DNA of 11,822 nucleotides from Actinomycetes bacterium. Lineage in GTDB: Bacteria > Actinomycetota > Thermoleophilia > BMS3ABIN01. The stretch's first letter is position 1. Each line of letters begins with the position of its first letter. The notes beneath the pieces are model-generated. The model saw only the letters and a list, made by a program, of their open reading frames with translations, did not search any database and was not told the DNA's origin. This document shows positions 1 to 5,973 of the stretch, one piece after another. The stretch covers positions 1-11,822 of the forward strand of contig JAJYIN010000042.1 in assembly GCA_021790075.1 (NCBI GenBank), given 5' to 3'. The position numbers and the translations under genes were made by a program.

Positions 1-21
1 CCGAACTTCCAACCGGTTTTT

Positions 22-936
22 CTACACCCACTCCAGATATTCCTCATACCGGTCGTTCTCCCCCTTGATGATGCTGTAGAAGATATCCTGTATCTTTCTG
101 GTGATCGGGCCCGGCTCGCCGATCAGCCGGTCGTCGACCTCGCGCAGCGGCACGATCTCGGCCGCCGTGCCGCTGAGGAACGCCTCGTCGGCGGTATAAA
201 GCTCTGACCTGACCATCACCTTTTCCTTCAGCAGGATGCCCTCGTCGCGGCAGATCCTGGCGATGGTGTCCGCGGTGATCCCTTCCAGGACGTCGCTGGC
301 CGACGGCGGTGTGGCGACGACGCCGTTCCGGACCACGAAAAGGTTTTCCCCCGACCCTTCCGAAAGGTTGCCGCTGTCATCGAGCAGGATCGCTTCCTCG
401 TAGCCGGCCTTGACCGCTTCCACCTTGGCCAGGCTGGAATTGATGTACTGGCCGGTCGCCTTGGCCGCCGGCGGCATGCTGTTGGGGCCGAAACGGCGGA
501 ACGAGGAGATCTTGGCCCGGATGCCGTGCTCGATGCCCTCGTCGCCCAGATAGGCGCCCCAGGGCCACACCGCGATAGCCACGTCAACCGGAGCCTTGAG
601 CGGGAAGAGCCCCATCTCGCCGTAGCCGCGGTAGACTATCGGCCGGATGTAGCAGCTCTCGAGCCCGTTGGCCCTGATGACTTCCTTGGTGGCCGCGGCC
701 AACTCCTCGACGCTGAAAGGCATGTCCATCATGTATATCTTGGCGGAGCGCTCCAGCCGCCGCATGTGGTCGGTGAGCCGGAAGACGTGCGTGCCCTTCC
801 TGGTGTCATAGGCGCGGATGCCCTCGAACACCCCCGAGCCGTAGTGCAGCGCATGGGTCAGCAGATGGACCTGGGCGTCCTGCCAGTCCACCAGTTGGCC
901 GTTCATCCAGATTTTCGAAACCTCTGTTATCGGCAT
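22..936 (-). CDS. ilvE: Branched-chain amino acid aminotransferase
   Basis: PLP-dependent class IV aminotransferase that moves an amino group between glutamate and the keto acids of leucine, isoleucine and valine; last step of leucine synthesis, cytosolic. The 304-residue length is normal for the family. Visible family features are the N-terminal FEGIRAY motif (38-44), the expected Schiff-base lysine K159 in PPAAKATGQY, and the C-terminal-half EGSGENLF motif (193-200) that contacts the cofactor. The ATG at 934-936 is chosen because AAGGAG sits about 5 nt upstream on the minus strand. It is the last gene of the leuA-leuC-leuD-leuB-ilvE cluster, 158 nt downstream of leuB, so co-transcription is likely but not proven. 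D-amino acid aminotransferase or ADC lyase are alternative fold IV members, but length, motifs and neighbours favour IlvE. Confidence 0.95.
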   Translation of the reverse strand: MPITEVSKIWMNGQLVDWQDAQVHLLTHALHYGSGVFEGIRAYDTRKGTHVFRLTDHMRRLERSAKIYMMDMPFSVEELAAATKEVIRANGLESCYIRPIVYRGYGEMGLFPLKAPVDVAIAVWPWGAYLGDEGIEHGIRAKISSFRRFGPNSMPPAAKATGQYINSSLAKVEAVKAGYEEAILLDDSGNLSEGSGENLFVVRNGVVATPPSASDVLEGITADTIARICRDEGILLKEKVMVRSELYTADEAFLSGTAAEIVPLREVDDRLIGEPGPITRKIQDIFYSIIKGENDRYEEYLEWV

Positions 937-1094
937 CGGGCTCCTTTCAAATTCAGGCTATTCCGGCGGTGCCGGCATTTCCCTCCGCTTGCATGCGCGC
1001 GCGGAGAATCACCTGGTTCTCTCCGCAGCTTCGGGCCGCCGCGTGCTCTGCCAAACGCTTCCGTAAACGCCCCCACTGCCCGCAATCCTAATAA
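937..1094 (-). other. leuB-ilvE spacer with two small hairpins
   Basis: A 158-nt gap between leuB and ilvE. It can form a 7-bp hairpin at 1001-1026 (arms GCGGAGA and TCTCCGC, 12-nt loop) and a 5-bp hairpin at 963-975 (CCGGC, loop GGT, GCCGG). Neither is followed by a U-run on the minus strand, so neither is a convincing intrinsic terminator; they could be mRNA-processing or stability structures. No good promoter was found, which fits readthrough from leuB. The ilvE ribosome-binding site is at the low-coordinate end. Confidence 0.35.
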
Positions 1095-2150
1095 TTACGA
1101 CCCCCTTACCAGCGCCGCCGCCATATCGCCTATTTCACTCGTTGATTTTCCCATCCTGCCGACGGCCATGCTCGGCAGCCCCTGCGTGGCGTGCGTAATC
1201 CCGGTCTCCACCGCGGCGGCGGCATCGCTTTCTCCCAGAAAATCAAGCATCATCTGCACGGCGGCGATGGCGGCCAGCGGGTTGATGACATTCTGGCCTG
1301 TGTACTTGGGCGCCGAGCCTCCGATCGGCTCGAACATCGATACGCCCTCGGGATTGATGTTACCACCCGCGGCAATGCCCATGCCGCCCTGGATCATGGC
1401 GCCCAGGTCGGTGATGATATCGCCGAAGATGTTATCGGTGACGATGACATCGAACCATTCCGGGTTCTTGACGAACCACATGCAGATGGCGTCGACGTGG
1501 GCGTAGTTGGTGGAGATGCCCGGATAATCCGGCGCCGTCTCGTTGAATGTCCGCAGCCAGAGATCCTGAGAGTAGTTGAGCACGTTGGTCTTGCCGCATA
1601 ACGTCAGCTTGTTGTCCTTGTTCCTTTTCTGCGTATATTCGAAGGCGTAGCGGATGCAGCGCTCCACGCCCTTGCGGGTGTTGATGCTTTCCTGGATGGC
1701 CACCTCGTCCGGCGTTCCTTTCTTCAGGAAACCACCCGAGCCGACGTAAAGGCCTTCGGTGTTCTCCCGCACGACGACGAAATCGATGTCGTCCGGACCC
1801 TTGTCCCTGAGGGGAGTCTCCACACCCGGGTACAGCTTGACCGGACGCAGGTTTATATACTGGTCCAGCGCGAAGCGGGCTTTGAGCAGGATGCCCTGCT
1901 CCAGGATCCCGGGCTTCACATCCGGATGGCCGATGGCCCCCAGGAAGATGGCGTCGAACGACTTGAGCTCGTCGACGGCGGCATCCGGCAGCGTCTCCCC
2001 CGTCTTCAGGTAGCGTTCACCGCCAAAATCATATTCAGTGGCCTCATACTGGAATCCGAACCGCTCCGCCGCCGCGGCCAGAACCTTGAGTCCCTCACGA
2101 ACCACCTCCGGCCCGGTCCCGTCACCCGGTATTACCGCTATGTTGTGCAT
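1095..2150 (-). CDS. leuB: 3-isopropylmalate dehydrogenase (archaeal/actinobacterial-type)
   Basis: NAD-dependent oxidative decarboxylation of 3-isopropylmalate to 2-ketoisocaproate, third committed step of leucine synthesis, cytosolic. 351 residues. It begins with the IPGDGTGPEV nucleotide-binding start of the isocitrate/isopropylmalate dehydrogenase family, then RENTEGLYVG (substrate loop), KTNVLNYSQDLW (catalytic Lys region), the metal-binding DNIFGD motif and EPIGGSAPKYTG (NAD site). The loop is RENTEGLYVG rather than LTGGIYFG, placing it with the isopropylmalate/tartrate/homoisocitrate dehydrogenases of archaea and some actinobacteria; the leu operon context decides for LeuB. The start at 2148-2150 is preferred over an in-frame start six codons upstream because GGAGGG lies about 4 nt before it. 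It follows leuD after an 86-nt gap. Confidence 0.93.
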   Translation of the reverse strand: MHNIAVIPGDGTGPEVVREGLKVLAAAAERFGFQYEATEYDFGGERYLKTGETLPDAAVDELKSFDAIFLGAIGHPDVKPGILEQGILLKARFALDQYINLRPVKLYPGVETPLRDKGPDDIDFVVVRENTEGLYVGSGGFLKKGTPDEVAIQESINTRKGVERCIRYAFEYTQKRNKDNKLTLCGKTNVLNYSQDLWLRTFNETAPDYPGISTNYAHVDAICMWFVKNPEWFDVIVTDNIFGDIITDLGAMIQGGMGIAAGGNINPEGVSMFEPIGGSAPKYTGQNVINPLAAIAAVQMMLDFLGESDAAAAVETGITHATQGLPSMAVGRMGKSTSEIGDMAAALVRGS

Positions 2151-2236
2151 GCTCCCTCCGCTTGCCATTTACATTTTCATCCCGCGACCGGAAACGTCAC
2201 GGGGCGGGCCTACAGCCAACCGATCTCCCGGGCGGT

Positions 2237-2860
2237 TCAGGCCTTCCCCGCCGCCCCACCGGCGCCACCGGTCTCGCCGGCCCCATCAGGGGCGCCGGCC
2301 ATATCAGCCCCGCTTCCCTCTGTCCCGCCGGCCTTCTGCGTCCCGCTGCTTCCTTGCTTCCCGCCGGTGCCTTTCGCCTTGTTTTGCACATGCTTCATCA
2401 GGCCGCCGGCCGCCACGATCTCCTGCATGAACTCTGGAAAGCGGTCCGCCTGATAAACCTTCTGTTTTGTCAAATTGGTGACCTCGCCCTTGTCCAGATC
2501 GACCCTGATGAGGTCGCCGCTTTCAGCTTCATAAGCCGCCTCCGGACAGACCAGTATCGGCAGCCCGATGTTGATGGCGTTGCGGTAGAAGATGCGCGCG
2601 AAAGACGCCGCCACCACGCACGCCACCCCGGCGGCCTTGATCGCCACCGGCGCCTGCTCCCGGGACGAGCCGCAACCGAAGTTCTCCTCGGCGACGATGA
2701 TGTCGCCCGGCTTCACCCGGCTGACGAAGCTGCCGTCGATGTCCTCCATGCAGTGGGAAGCCAGCTCGTCCGGGTCGGTCGTATTCAGGTAGCGGGCGGG
2801 AATGATGACGTCCGTATCGACGTCGCGCCCGTATTTGTGCGCCATGCCTTCGAATATCAT
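2237..2860 (-). CDS. leuD: 3-isopropylmalate dehydratase small subunit with Gly/Ala-rich C-terminal tail
   Basis: Small (swivel-domain) subunit of the LeuCD isopropylmalate isomerase, which converts 2- to 3-isopropylmalate via the aconitase mechanism. 207 residues. The core (about 1-160) shows the [13 protein letters not shown] start, EDIDGSF, and the [12 protein letters not shown] motif (60-71) that forms part of the active site. Residues 161-207 form a low-complexity tail, 27 of 47 residues Gly or Ala, absent from typical family members of about 160-170 residues. The ATG at 2858-2860 is chosen because GGAGGT lies 6 nt upstream and translation then begins at the family N-terminus; a reading-frame extension into leuC is not family-like. 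Its ATG overlaps the stop of a 13-codon mini-ORF (ATGA), so translation is probably coupled. Confidence 0.93.
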   Translation of the reverse strand: MIFEGMAHKYGRDVDTDVIIPARYLNTTDPDELASHCMEDIDGSFVSRVKPGDIIVAEENFGCGSSREQAPVAIKAAGVACVVAASFARIFYRNAINIGLPILVCPEAAYEAESGDLIRVDLDKGEVTNLTKQKVYQADRFPEFMQEIVAAGGLMKHVQNKAKGTGGKQGSSGTQKAGGTEGSGADMAGAPDGAGETGGAGGAAGKA

Positions 2861-2898
2861 GCCAGCACCTCCTCGCCTTGCCCGTGCCGGTCCTTCAT
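2857..2898 (-). CDS. 13-codon mini-ORF linking leuC and leuD
   Basis: Seen directly: an ATG overlapping the leuC stop codon (ATGA), 13 sense codons reading [13 protein letters not shown], then TGA overlapping the leuD ATG (again ATGA). GGAGGT lies 6 nt before its ATG, the same SD-to-start spacing as leuD. Its last five residues, EEVLA, equal the LeuC C-terminus because both are encoded by copies of the same 19-bp repeat. It was too short for normal gene calling. It is probably a translation-coupling relay or a by-product of a duplication; a function for the peptide itself is not supported. Confidence 0.4.
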   Translation of the reverse strand: MKDRHGQGEEVLA

Positions 2899-2913
2899 GC
2901 CAGCACCTCCTCG
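2857..2913 (-). repeat. 19-bp direct repeat carrying the SD and ATGA of leuC/leuD
   Basis: Identical 19-bp copies at 2857-2875 and 2895-2913, offset by 38 bp, reading CGAGGAGGTGCTGGCATGA on the minus strand. Each contains an SD, an ATG and an overlapping TGA. The 15 or so bases before each copy also look related (about 11 of 15 aligned positions match between the leuC tail and the spacer), suggesting that the end of leuC was duplicated and then diverged. Confidence 0.8.
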
Positions 2914-4166
2914 GGAACCGCGACCGTACCGGCGACCGCGGTGGCCGCCGCCACATATGGTCCGGCCAGATATACCTCGCTGTCAACATGGCCCATTCGG
3001 CCCACGAAGTTGCGGTTGGTGGTGGAAACGGCCCGCTCGCCCGCCGCCAGGATGCCCATATGCCCTCCCAGGCAGGGCCCGCAGGTGGGCGTGCTCACGG
3101 CTGCTTCGGCCTCGATGAAGATATCGATCAGTCCCTCTTTCATCGCCTGCCGGTACACCTGCTGGCTGCCGGGAATGACGATGGTGCGCACATCGGGGTG
3201 TGCCCGCCGGCCCTTGAGCACCGCGGCCGCCATGCGCAGGTCCTCGATGCGGCCGTTGGTGCAGGAGCCTATCACCACCTGGTCTATCTTGAGGCCGGCC
3301 AGCTCCGCCGCCGCCACCGTATTGGAAGGCAGATGCGGCCTGGCGACCTGGGGTTCGATAGCCGCCACATCGATGTCCACTACGCGGGCGTACTCCGCTT
3401 CCTCGTCGCTCCTTGCCATCACCGGCTCCCGCCGGGCCCGGCCGCGGCAATATTCCCCGGTGACCGCGTCCGGCTCGACGATGCCGTTCTTGGCCCCGGC
3501 TTCGATGGCCATGTTGCACATGGTGAAGCGGCCGTCCATCGACAGGTTCCGGATGGCCTCGCCACCGAATTCCATGGCCGAGTACAGCGCCCCGTCCACA
3601 CCGATCATGCCGATGGTGTAAAGGATAAAATCCTTGCCGGTAACATAATGGTCCGGCTCACCCTCATAATTGAAACGGATGGTCTCCGGCACCCGCAGCC
3701 ACACCTCGCCGGTAGCCATGCCCGCCGCCAGGTCGGTGCTGCCAACGCCGGTGGCAAACGCTCCCAGCGCTCCGTACGTGCAGGTGTGCGAATCGGCGCC
3801 GATGACAACGTCGCCCGGGACCACCAGCCCCTTCTCAGGCAGGATGACGTGCTCGATGCCCATCCGGCCCACGTCGAAGAAGTTTGCCAGCCCCTGCCGC
3901 CGGGCGAAATCGCGCACGAGCTTTGACTGCTCGGCCGACTTGATGTCCTTGTTGGGCACGAAATGGTCGCAGACCATCACCACCCGCTCCGGGTCCCACA
4001 CGTCCGTCAGGCCGGCGGCCTCGAACTCGCGGATGGCCAGCGGCGCCGTGATGTCATTGGCCAGCGCCAGATCCAGCCGGGCATTGATGAAATCGCCCGG
4101 CCTCACCTCGTCCTGGCCGCTGGCGCGGGCCAGGATCTTTTCCGTTACCGTCATCGGTCTCGTCAT
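2895..4166 (-). CDS. leuC: 3-isopropylmalate dehydratase large subunit
   Basis: Large [4Fe-4S] subunit of isopropylmalate isomerase, acting with LeuD. 423 residues, matching the shorter archaeal-type LeuC (about 420) rather than the about 470-residue enteric form. Visible aconitase-family features: DHFVPNKD near 67-74, [20 protein letters not shown] at 123-142, and the three cluster ligands C302 (SCTNG), C362 and C365 (TCGPCLGG). The close relatives homoaconitase and citraconate/dimethylmaleate hydratases share these motifs; the leu context supports LeuC. The ATG at 4164-4166 follows the leuA TGA by one nucleotide, and no strong SD is visible, so initiation is probably coupled to leuA termination. 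A second in-frame ATG four codons in (4152-4154) is possible. The 3' end encodes EEVLA and at the same time the SD for the following mini-ORF. Confidence 0.94.
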   Translation of the reverse strand: MTRPMTVTEKILARASGQDEVRPGDFINARLDLALANDITAPLAIREFEAAGLTDVWDPERVVMVCDHFVPNKDIKSAEQSKLVRDFARRQGLANFFDVGRMGIEHVILPEKGLVVPGDVVIGADSHTCTYGALGAFATGVGSTDLAAGMATGEVWLRVPETIRFNYEGEPDHYVTGKDFILYTIGMIGVDGALYSAMEFGGEAIRNLSMDGRFTMCNMAIEAGAKNGIVEPDAVTGEYCRGRARREPVMARSDEEAEYARVVDIDVAAIEPQVARPHLPSNTVAAAELAGLKIDQVVIGSCTNGRIEDLRMAAAVLKGRRAHPDVRTIVIPGSQQVYRQAMKEGLIDIFIEAEAAVSTPTCGPCLGGHMGILAAGERAVSTTNRNFVGRMGHVDSEVYLAGPYVAAATAVAGTVAVPEEVLA

Positions 4167-4167
4167 T

Positions 4168-5688
4168 TCAGTTCACCGCCCCGGCCCGGTAGGCGTTGTT
4201 CAGCGCCCGCACGTAGGCTTTGGCGCTCGCCTCGACCACGTCGATGGAGAGTGCGGTCCCCGCGTATGGCTTGCCCCCCACTTCCACCACCACGCGCACC
4301 TCTCCCAGCGAGTCCTTGCCCTCGGTCACGGAGCGCACCTGGTAGTCCTTCAGCTTGCCCTTGGTGCCGACGGCATCGTCGATGGCCTTGAAGATCGACT
4401 CCATCGAGCCGCCCGAAAAACTCTTGCCCGGCAGGCTCTCCTTTTCCTTGGAGACGATCACCTGGCTGGTGGGAGTGAACTCGGAACTGGAGACCACCTC
4501 ATAGGTCTTCAGCTCATAGATATCGGAATGCTCCCGCAGTTCCTCGCTGACCAGGTGCTCCAGGTCGACCGCCGTGATCTGCTTCTTCTTGTCCGCCACT
4601 TTCTTGAAATGGACGAAGGCCTGGTTGAGCTCCTCATCGCCCAGAGCGTAGCCCAGTTCTTCCATGGCGGCCTTGAGGGCGTGGCGCCCCGAATGCTTGC
4701 CCAGCACCAGGTCGCTGCGCCCGCGGCCGACGCTGGCGGCGTTCATGATCTCATAGGTGGTGCGCTCTTTCAGCACGCCGTCCTGATGGATACCGGACTC
4801 GTGGGCGAAGGCGTTCTTGCCCACGATCGCCTTGTTGGGCTGCACGTCATAGCCGGTCAGCTGACTGACCAGGCGGCTGGTGCGGCCGATCTCGGTCGTC
4901 TTGACGGCGGTCCGCTTGCCCAGCGATTCCTTGCGGGTCTCCAGGATCATCACGATCTCTTCCAAAGAGGCGTTCCCGGCCCGTTCCCCCAGGCCGTTGA
5001 CAGCGCACTCCACCTGGGTGGCGCCCGCCTCCATGGCGGCCAGTGAATTGGCCACCGCCAGTCCCAGGTCATTATGGCAGTGGACGCTGACGGCCACGTC
5101 CTTCAGTCCCGGCGCCTTGTCGAACTGCTCCCGGATGAAATCGCCGAACTCAGCCGGGATCGCGTAGCCAACGGTGTCGGGGATGTTAATGGTCCGGGCG
5201 CCTTCGTCAACCGCCGCCTGCAGCACCCGGGCCAGGTAGTCCGGGTCACTGCGGGTGGCGTCCATTGCCGAAAATTCCACGTCCTCGCACAGGCTCACCG
5301 CCAGGGCGACCATGCGCCTGGCCGCTTCCAGCACTTCCTCCCGTGACTTCCGCAGCTGATGCTTCAGATGCACGTCGCTTGTTGATATGAAGGTATGGAT
5401 GCGGGGCCGCTCGGCCTCCTTGATGGCGTCCCAGGCGGTGCGCACGTCGTTCTCGATTGCCCGCGCCAGGGCGCATACGGAAACGCCCGACACCGTCCTG
5501 GCTATCTTTTGCACGCCTTCGAAATCACCGGGTGACGACACCGGGAACCCCGCTTCGATGACGTCGACTCCCAGGCGGGCCAGCTGCTCGGCAATCTCCA
5601 GCTTCTCGAACGAGTTCAGGCTGATGCCGGGGGACTGCTCCCCGTCGCGCAGGGTCGTGTCGAATATGATAATGCGTTCAGGTTTCAT
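4168..5688 (-). CDS. leuA: 2-isopropylmalate synthase
   Basis: Claisen condensation of acetyl-CoA with 2-ketoisovalerate to give 2-isopropylmalate, the committed and normally leucine-inhibited step. 506 residues. The N-terminal DRE-TIM barrel starts with [13 protein letters not shown] (9-21); metal-binding His are in HCHNDLG (H203, H205), followed by NGLGERAGN (231-239). A linker region follows (about 290-380, including [12 protein letters not shown]), then the C-terminal LeuA dimer/allosteric domain (about 395-506), so feedback control by leucine is expected from the family. The ATG at 5686-5688 is chosen over one six codons upstream because AGGAG lies 5 nt before it. It is first in the operon and preceded by a promoter, a Leu-rich leader ORF and a terminator-like hairpin. 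Homocitrate and citramalate synthases are relatives; context favours LeuA. Confidence 0.95.
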   Translation of the reverse strand: MKPERIIIFDTTLRDGEQSPGISLNSFEKLEIAEQLARLGVDVIEAGFPVSSPGDFEGVQKIARTVSGVSVCALARAIENDVRTAWDAIKEAERPRIHTFISTSDVHLKHQLRKSREEVLEAARRMVALAVSLCEDVEFSAMDATRSDPDYLARVLQAAVDEGARTINIPDTVGYAIPAEFGDFIREQFDKAPGLKDVAVSVHCHNDLGLAVANSLAAMEAGATQVECAVNGLGERAGNASLEEIVMILETRKESLGKRTAVKTTEIGRTSRLVSQLTGYDVQPNKAIVGKNAFAHESGIHQDGVLKERTTYEIMNAASVGRGRSDLVLGKHSGRHALKAAMEELGYALGDEELNQAFVHFKKVADKKKQITAVDLEHLVSEELREHSDIYELKTYEVVSSSEFTPTSQVIVSKEKESLPGKSFSGGSMESIFKAIDDAVGTKGKLKDYQVRSVTEGKDSLGEVRVVVEVGGKPYAGTALSIDVVEASAKAYVRALNNAYRAGAVN

Positions 5689-5725
5689 TGCTTCTCCTAG
5701 AACCATCCAGGGTTTGAGATACAGG

Positions 5726-5758
5726 AAAAAAGATGGTGGGTTTGCCGCACGGGCAAAC
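5726..5758 (-). terminator. Candidate attenuator terminator before leuA
   Basis: On the minus strand a perfect 7-bp hairpin (arms GTTTGCC and GGCAAAC, 5-nt loop, 5740-5758) is followed after 8 nt by six consecutive T (5731-5726). The 8-nt gap between stem and U-run is longer than in an ideal intrinsic terminator, so strength is uncertain. It lies 3 nt after the stop of the Leu-rich leader ORF and about 40-70 nt before the leuA start, where an attenuator is expected. On the plus strand no U-run follows the stem. Confidence 0.5.
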
Positions 5759-5760
5759 TG

Positions 5761-5889
5761 CTAGATAATCTCCCCCACGTGGGGGAGGAGGAGAAGCAGG
5801 CTCAGAGAGATGGTGGCAGCAGGCAGCGCAAAGCCGCCTCCCGCGGGGGAGGCCTGTCCGTTGGCGCGATGTGCAAAAACAGAGGCCAT
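5761..5889 (-). CDS. Candidate leuA leader peptide (Leu-codon run)
   Basis: A 42-codon ORF from ATG at 5887-5889 to TAG at 5761-5763. Codons 29-35 read L-S-L-L-L-L-L, with five consecutive Leu codons at 5785-5799 (CTG CTT CTC CTC CTC), and the last residues are VGEII. Leu makes up 7 of 42 codons, with 3 Ile and 2 Val. There is no SD, but the promoter's -10 box ends 9 nt before the ATG, so the transcript would start at or within about 3 nt of the start codon: a leaderless ORF, a common mode in Actinomycetota. The frame stays open to 5946, but that part lies upstream of the predicted transcript. Inference: a regulatory peptide whose stalling under leucine shortage controls leuA readthrough. The alternative is a chance ORF in GC-rich spacer. 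Confidence 0.5.
   Translation of the reverse strand: MASVFAHRANGQASPAGGGFALPAATISLSLLLLLPHVGEII
5770..5787 (-). promoter_or_regulatory. 18-bp perfect palindrome inside the leader ORF
   Basis: CTCCCCCAC followed by GTGGGGGAG, self-complementary over all 18 bases (an RNA hairpin would lose a few central pairs to the loop). It begins at the fifth codon of the Leu run. A ribosome stalled on the Leu codons would cover the first arm, so this is a candidate competing structure in attenuation. It could instead be a DNA operator, since its centre is CACGTG. Confidence 0.45.
5836..5853 (-). other. 7-bp hairpin early in the leader transcript
   Basis: Arms GCCTCCC and GGGAGGC around a 4-nt loop, inside codons 13-18 of the leader ORF. 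No U-run follows. It may be a pause hairpin that synchronises polymerase and ribosome, as in classical attenuators; this is inference. Confidence 0.35.
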
Positions 5890-5898
5890 CAGAGCTGT

Positions 5899-5927
5899 AT
5901 GATATTGAACTTGGAGGGAGATTTCAA
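5899..5927 (-). promoter_or_regulatory. Predicted sigma-70-type promoter of the leu operon
   Basis: On the minus strand, TTGAAA (5927-5922) and TATCAT (5904-5899) are separated by exactly 17 bp; each box matches the consensus at 5 of 6 positions. The expected start of transcription is about 5889-5893, essentially at the leader ATG. It lies 46 nt beyond the stop codon of the upstream GGDEF/HD-GYP gene and is the best promoter match seen in the window. Confidence 0.6.
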
Positions 5928-5973
5928 CTGAACCGGTACCGCCCATGGCCAGGCGGGCCGCCCTTTCTGACGT

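Noticed and set aside
1001..1026. Intrinsic terminator between leuB and ilvE
   Set aside because: The 7-bp hairpin is not followed by a U-run on the minus strand, so readthrough is expected.
526..1506. A 326-codon open frame on the plus strand across ilvE and leuB
   Set aside because: It is antisense to two clear genes, its translation has no recognisable domain, and GC-rich genes commonly leave the opposite strand open.
2861..2989. Extension of leuD upstream into leuC
   Set aside because: The extra residues are Arg/Pro-rich and unlike LeuD, while the ATG at 2858-2860 has a strong SD and gives the family N-terminus.
2802..3926. A 374-codon plus-strand open frame opposite leuC
   Set aside because: Antisense to leuC with its cluster-ligand motifs; His/Gly/Arg-rich composition typical of a shadow frame.
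3670..5046. A 458-codon plus-strand open frame opposite leuC and leuA
   Set aside because: Antisense to two well-supported enzymes and without any family motif.
5890..5946. Longer start for the leuA leader ORF
   Set aside because: This part lies at or upstream of the predicted transcription start, overlapping the promoter.
5689..5973. T-box leader upstream of leuA
   Set aside because: I could not find the conserved T-box antiterminator sequence (AGGGTGGNACCGCG-like) on the minus strand; the Leu-rich ORF explains the region better.
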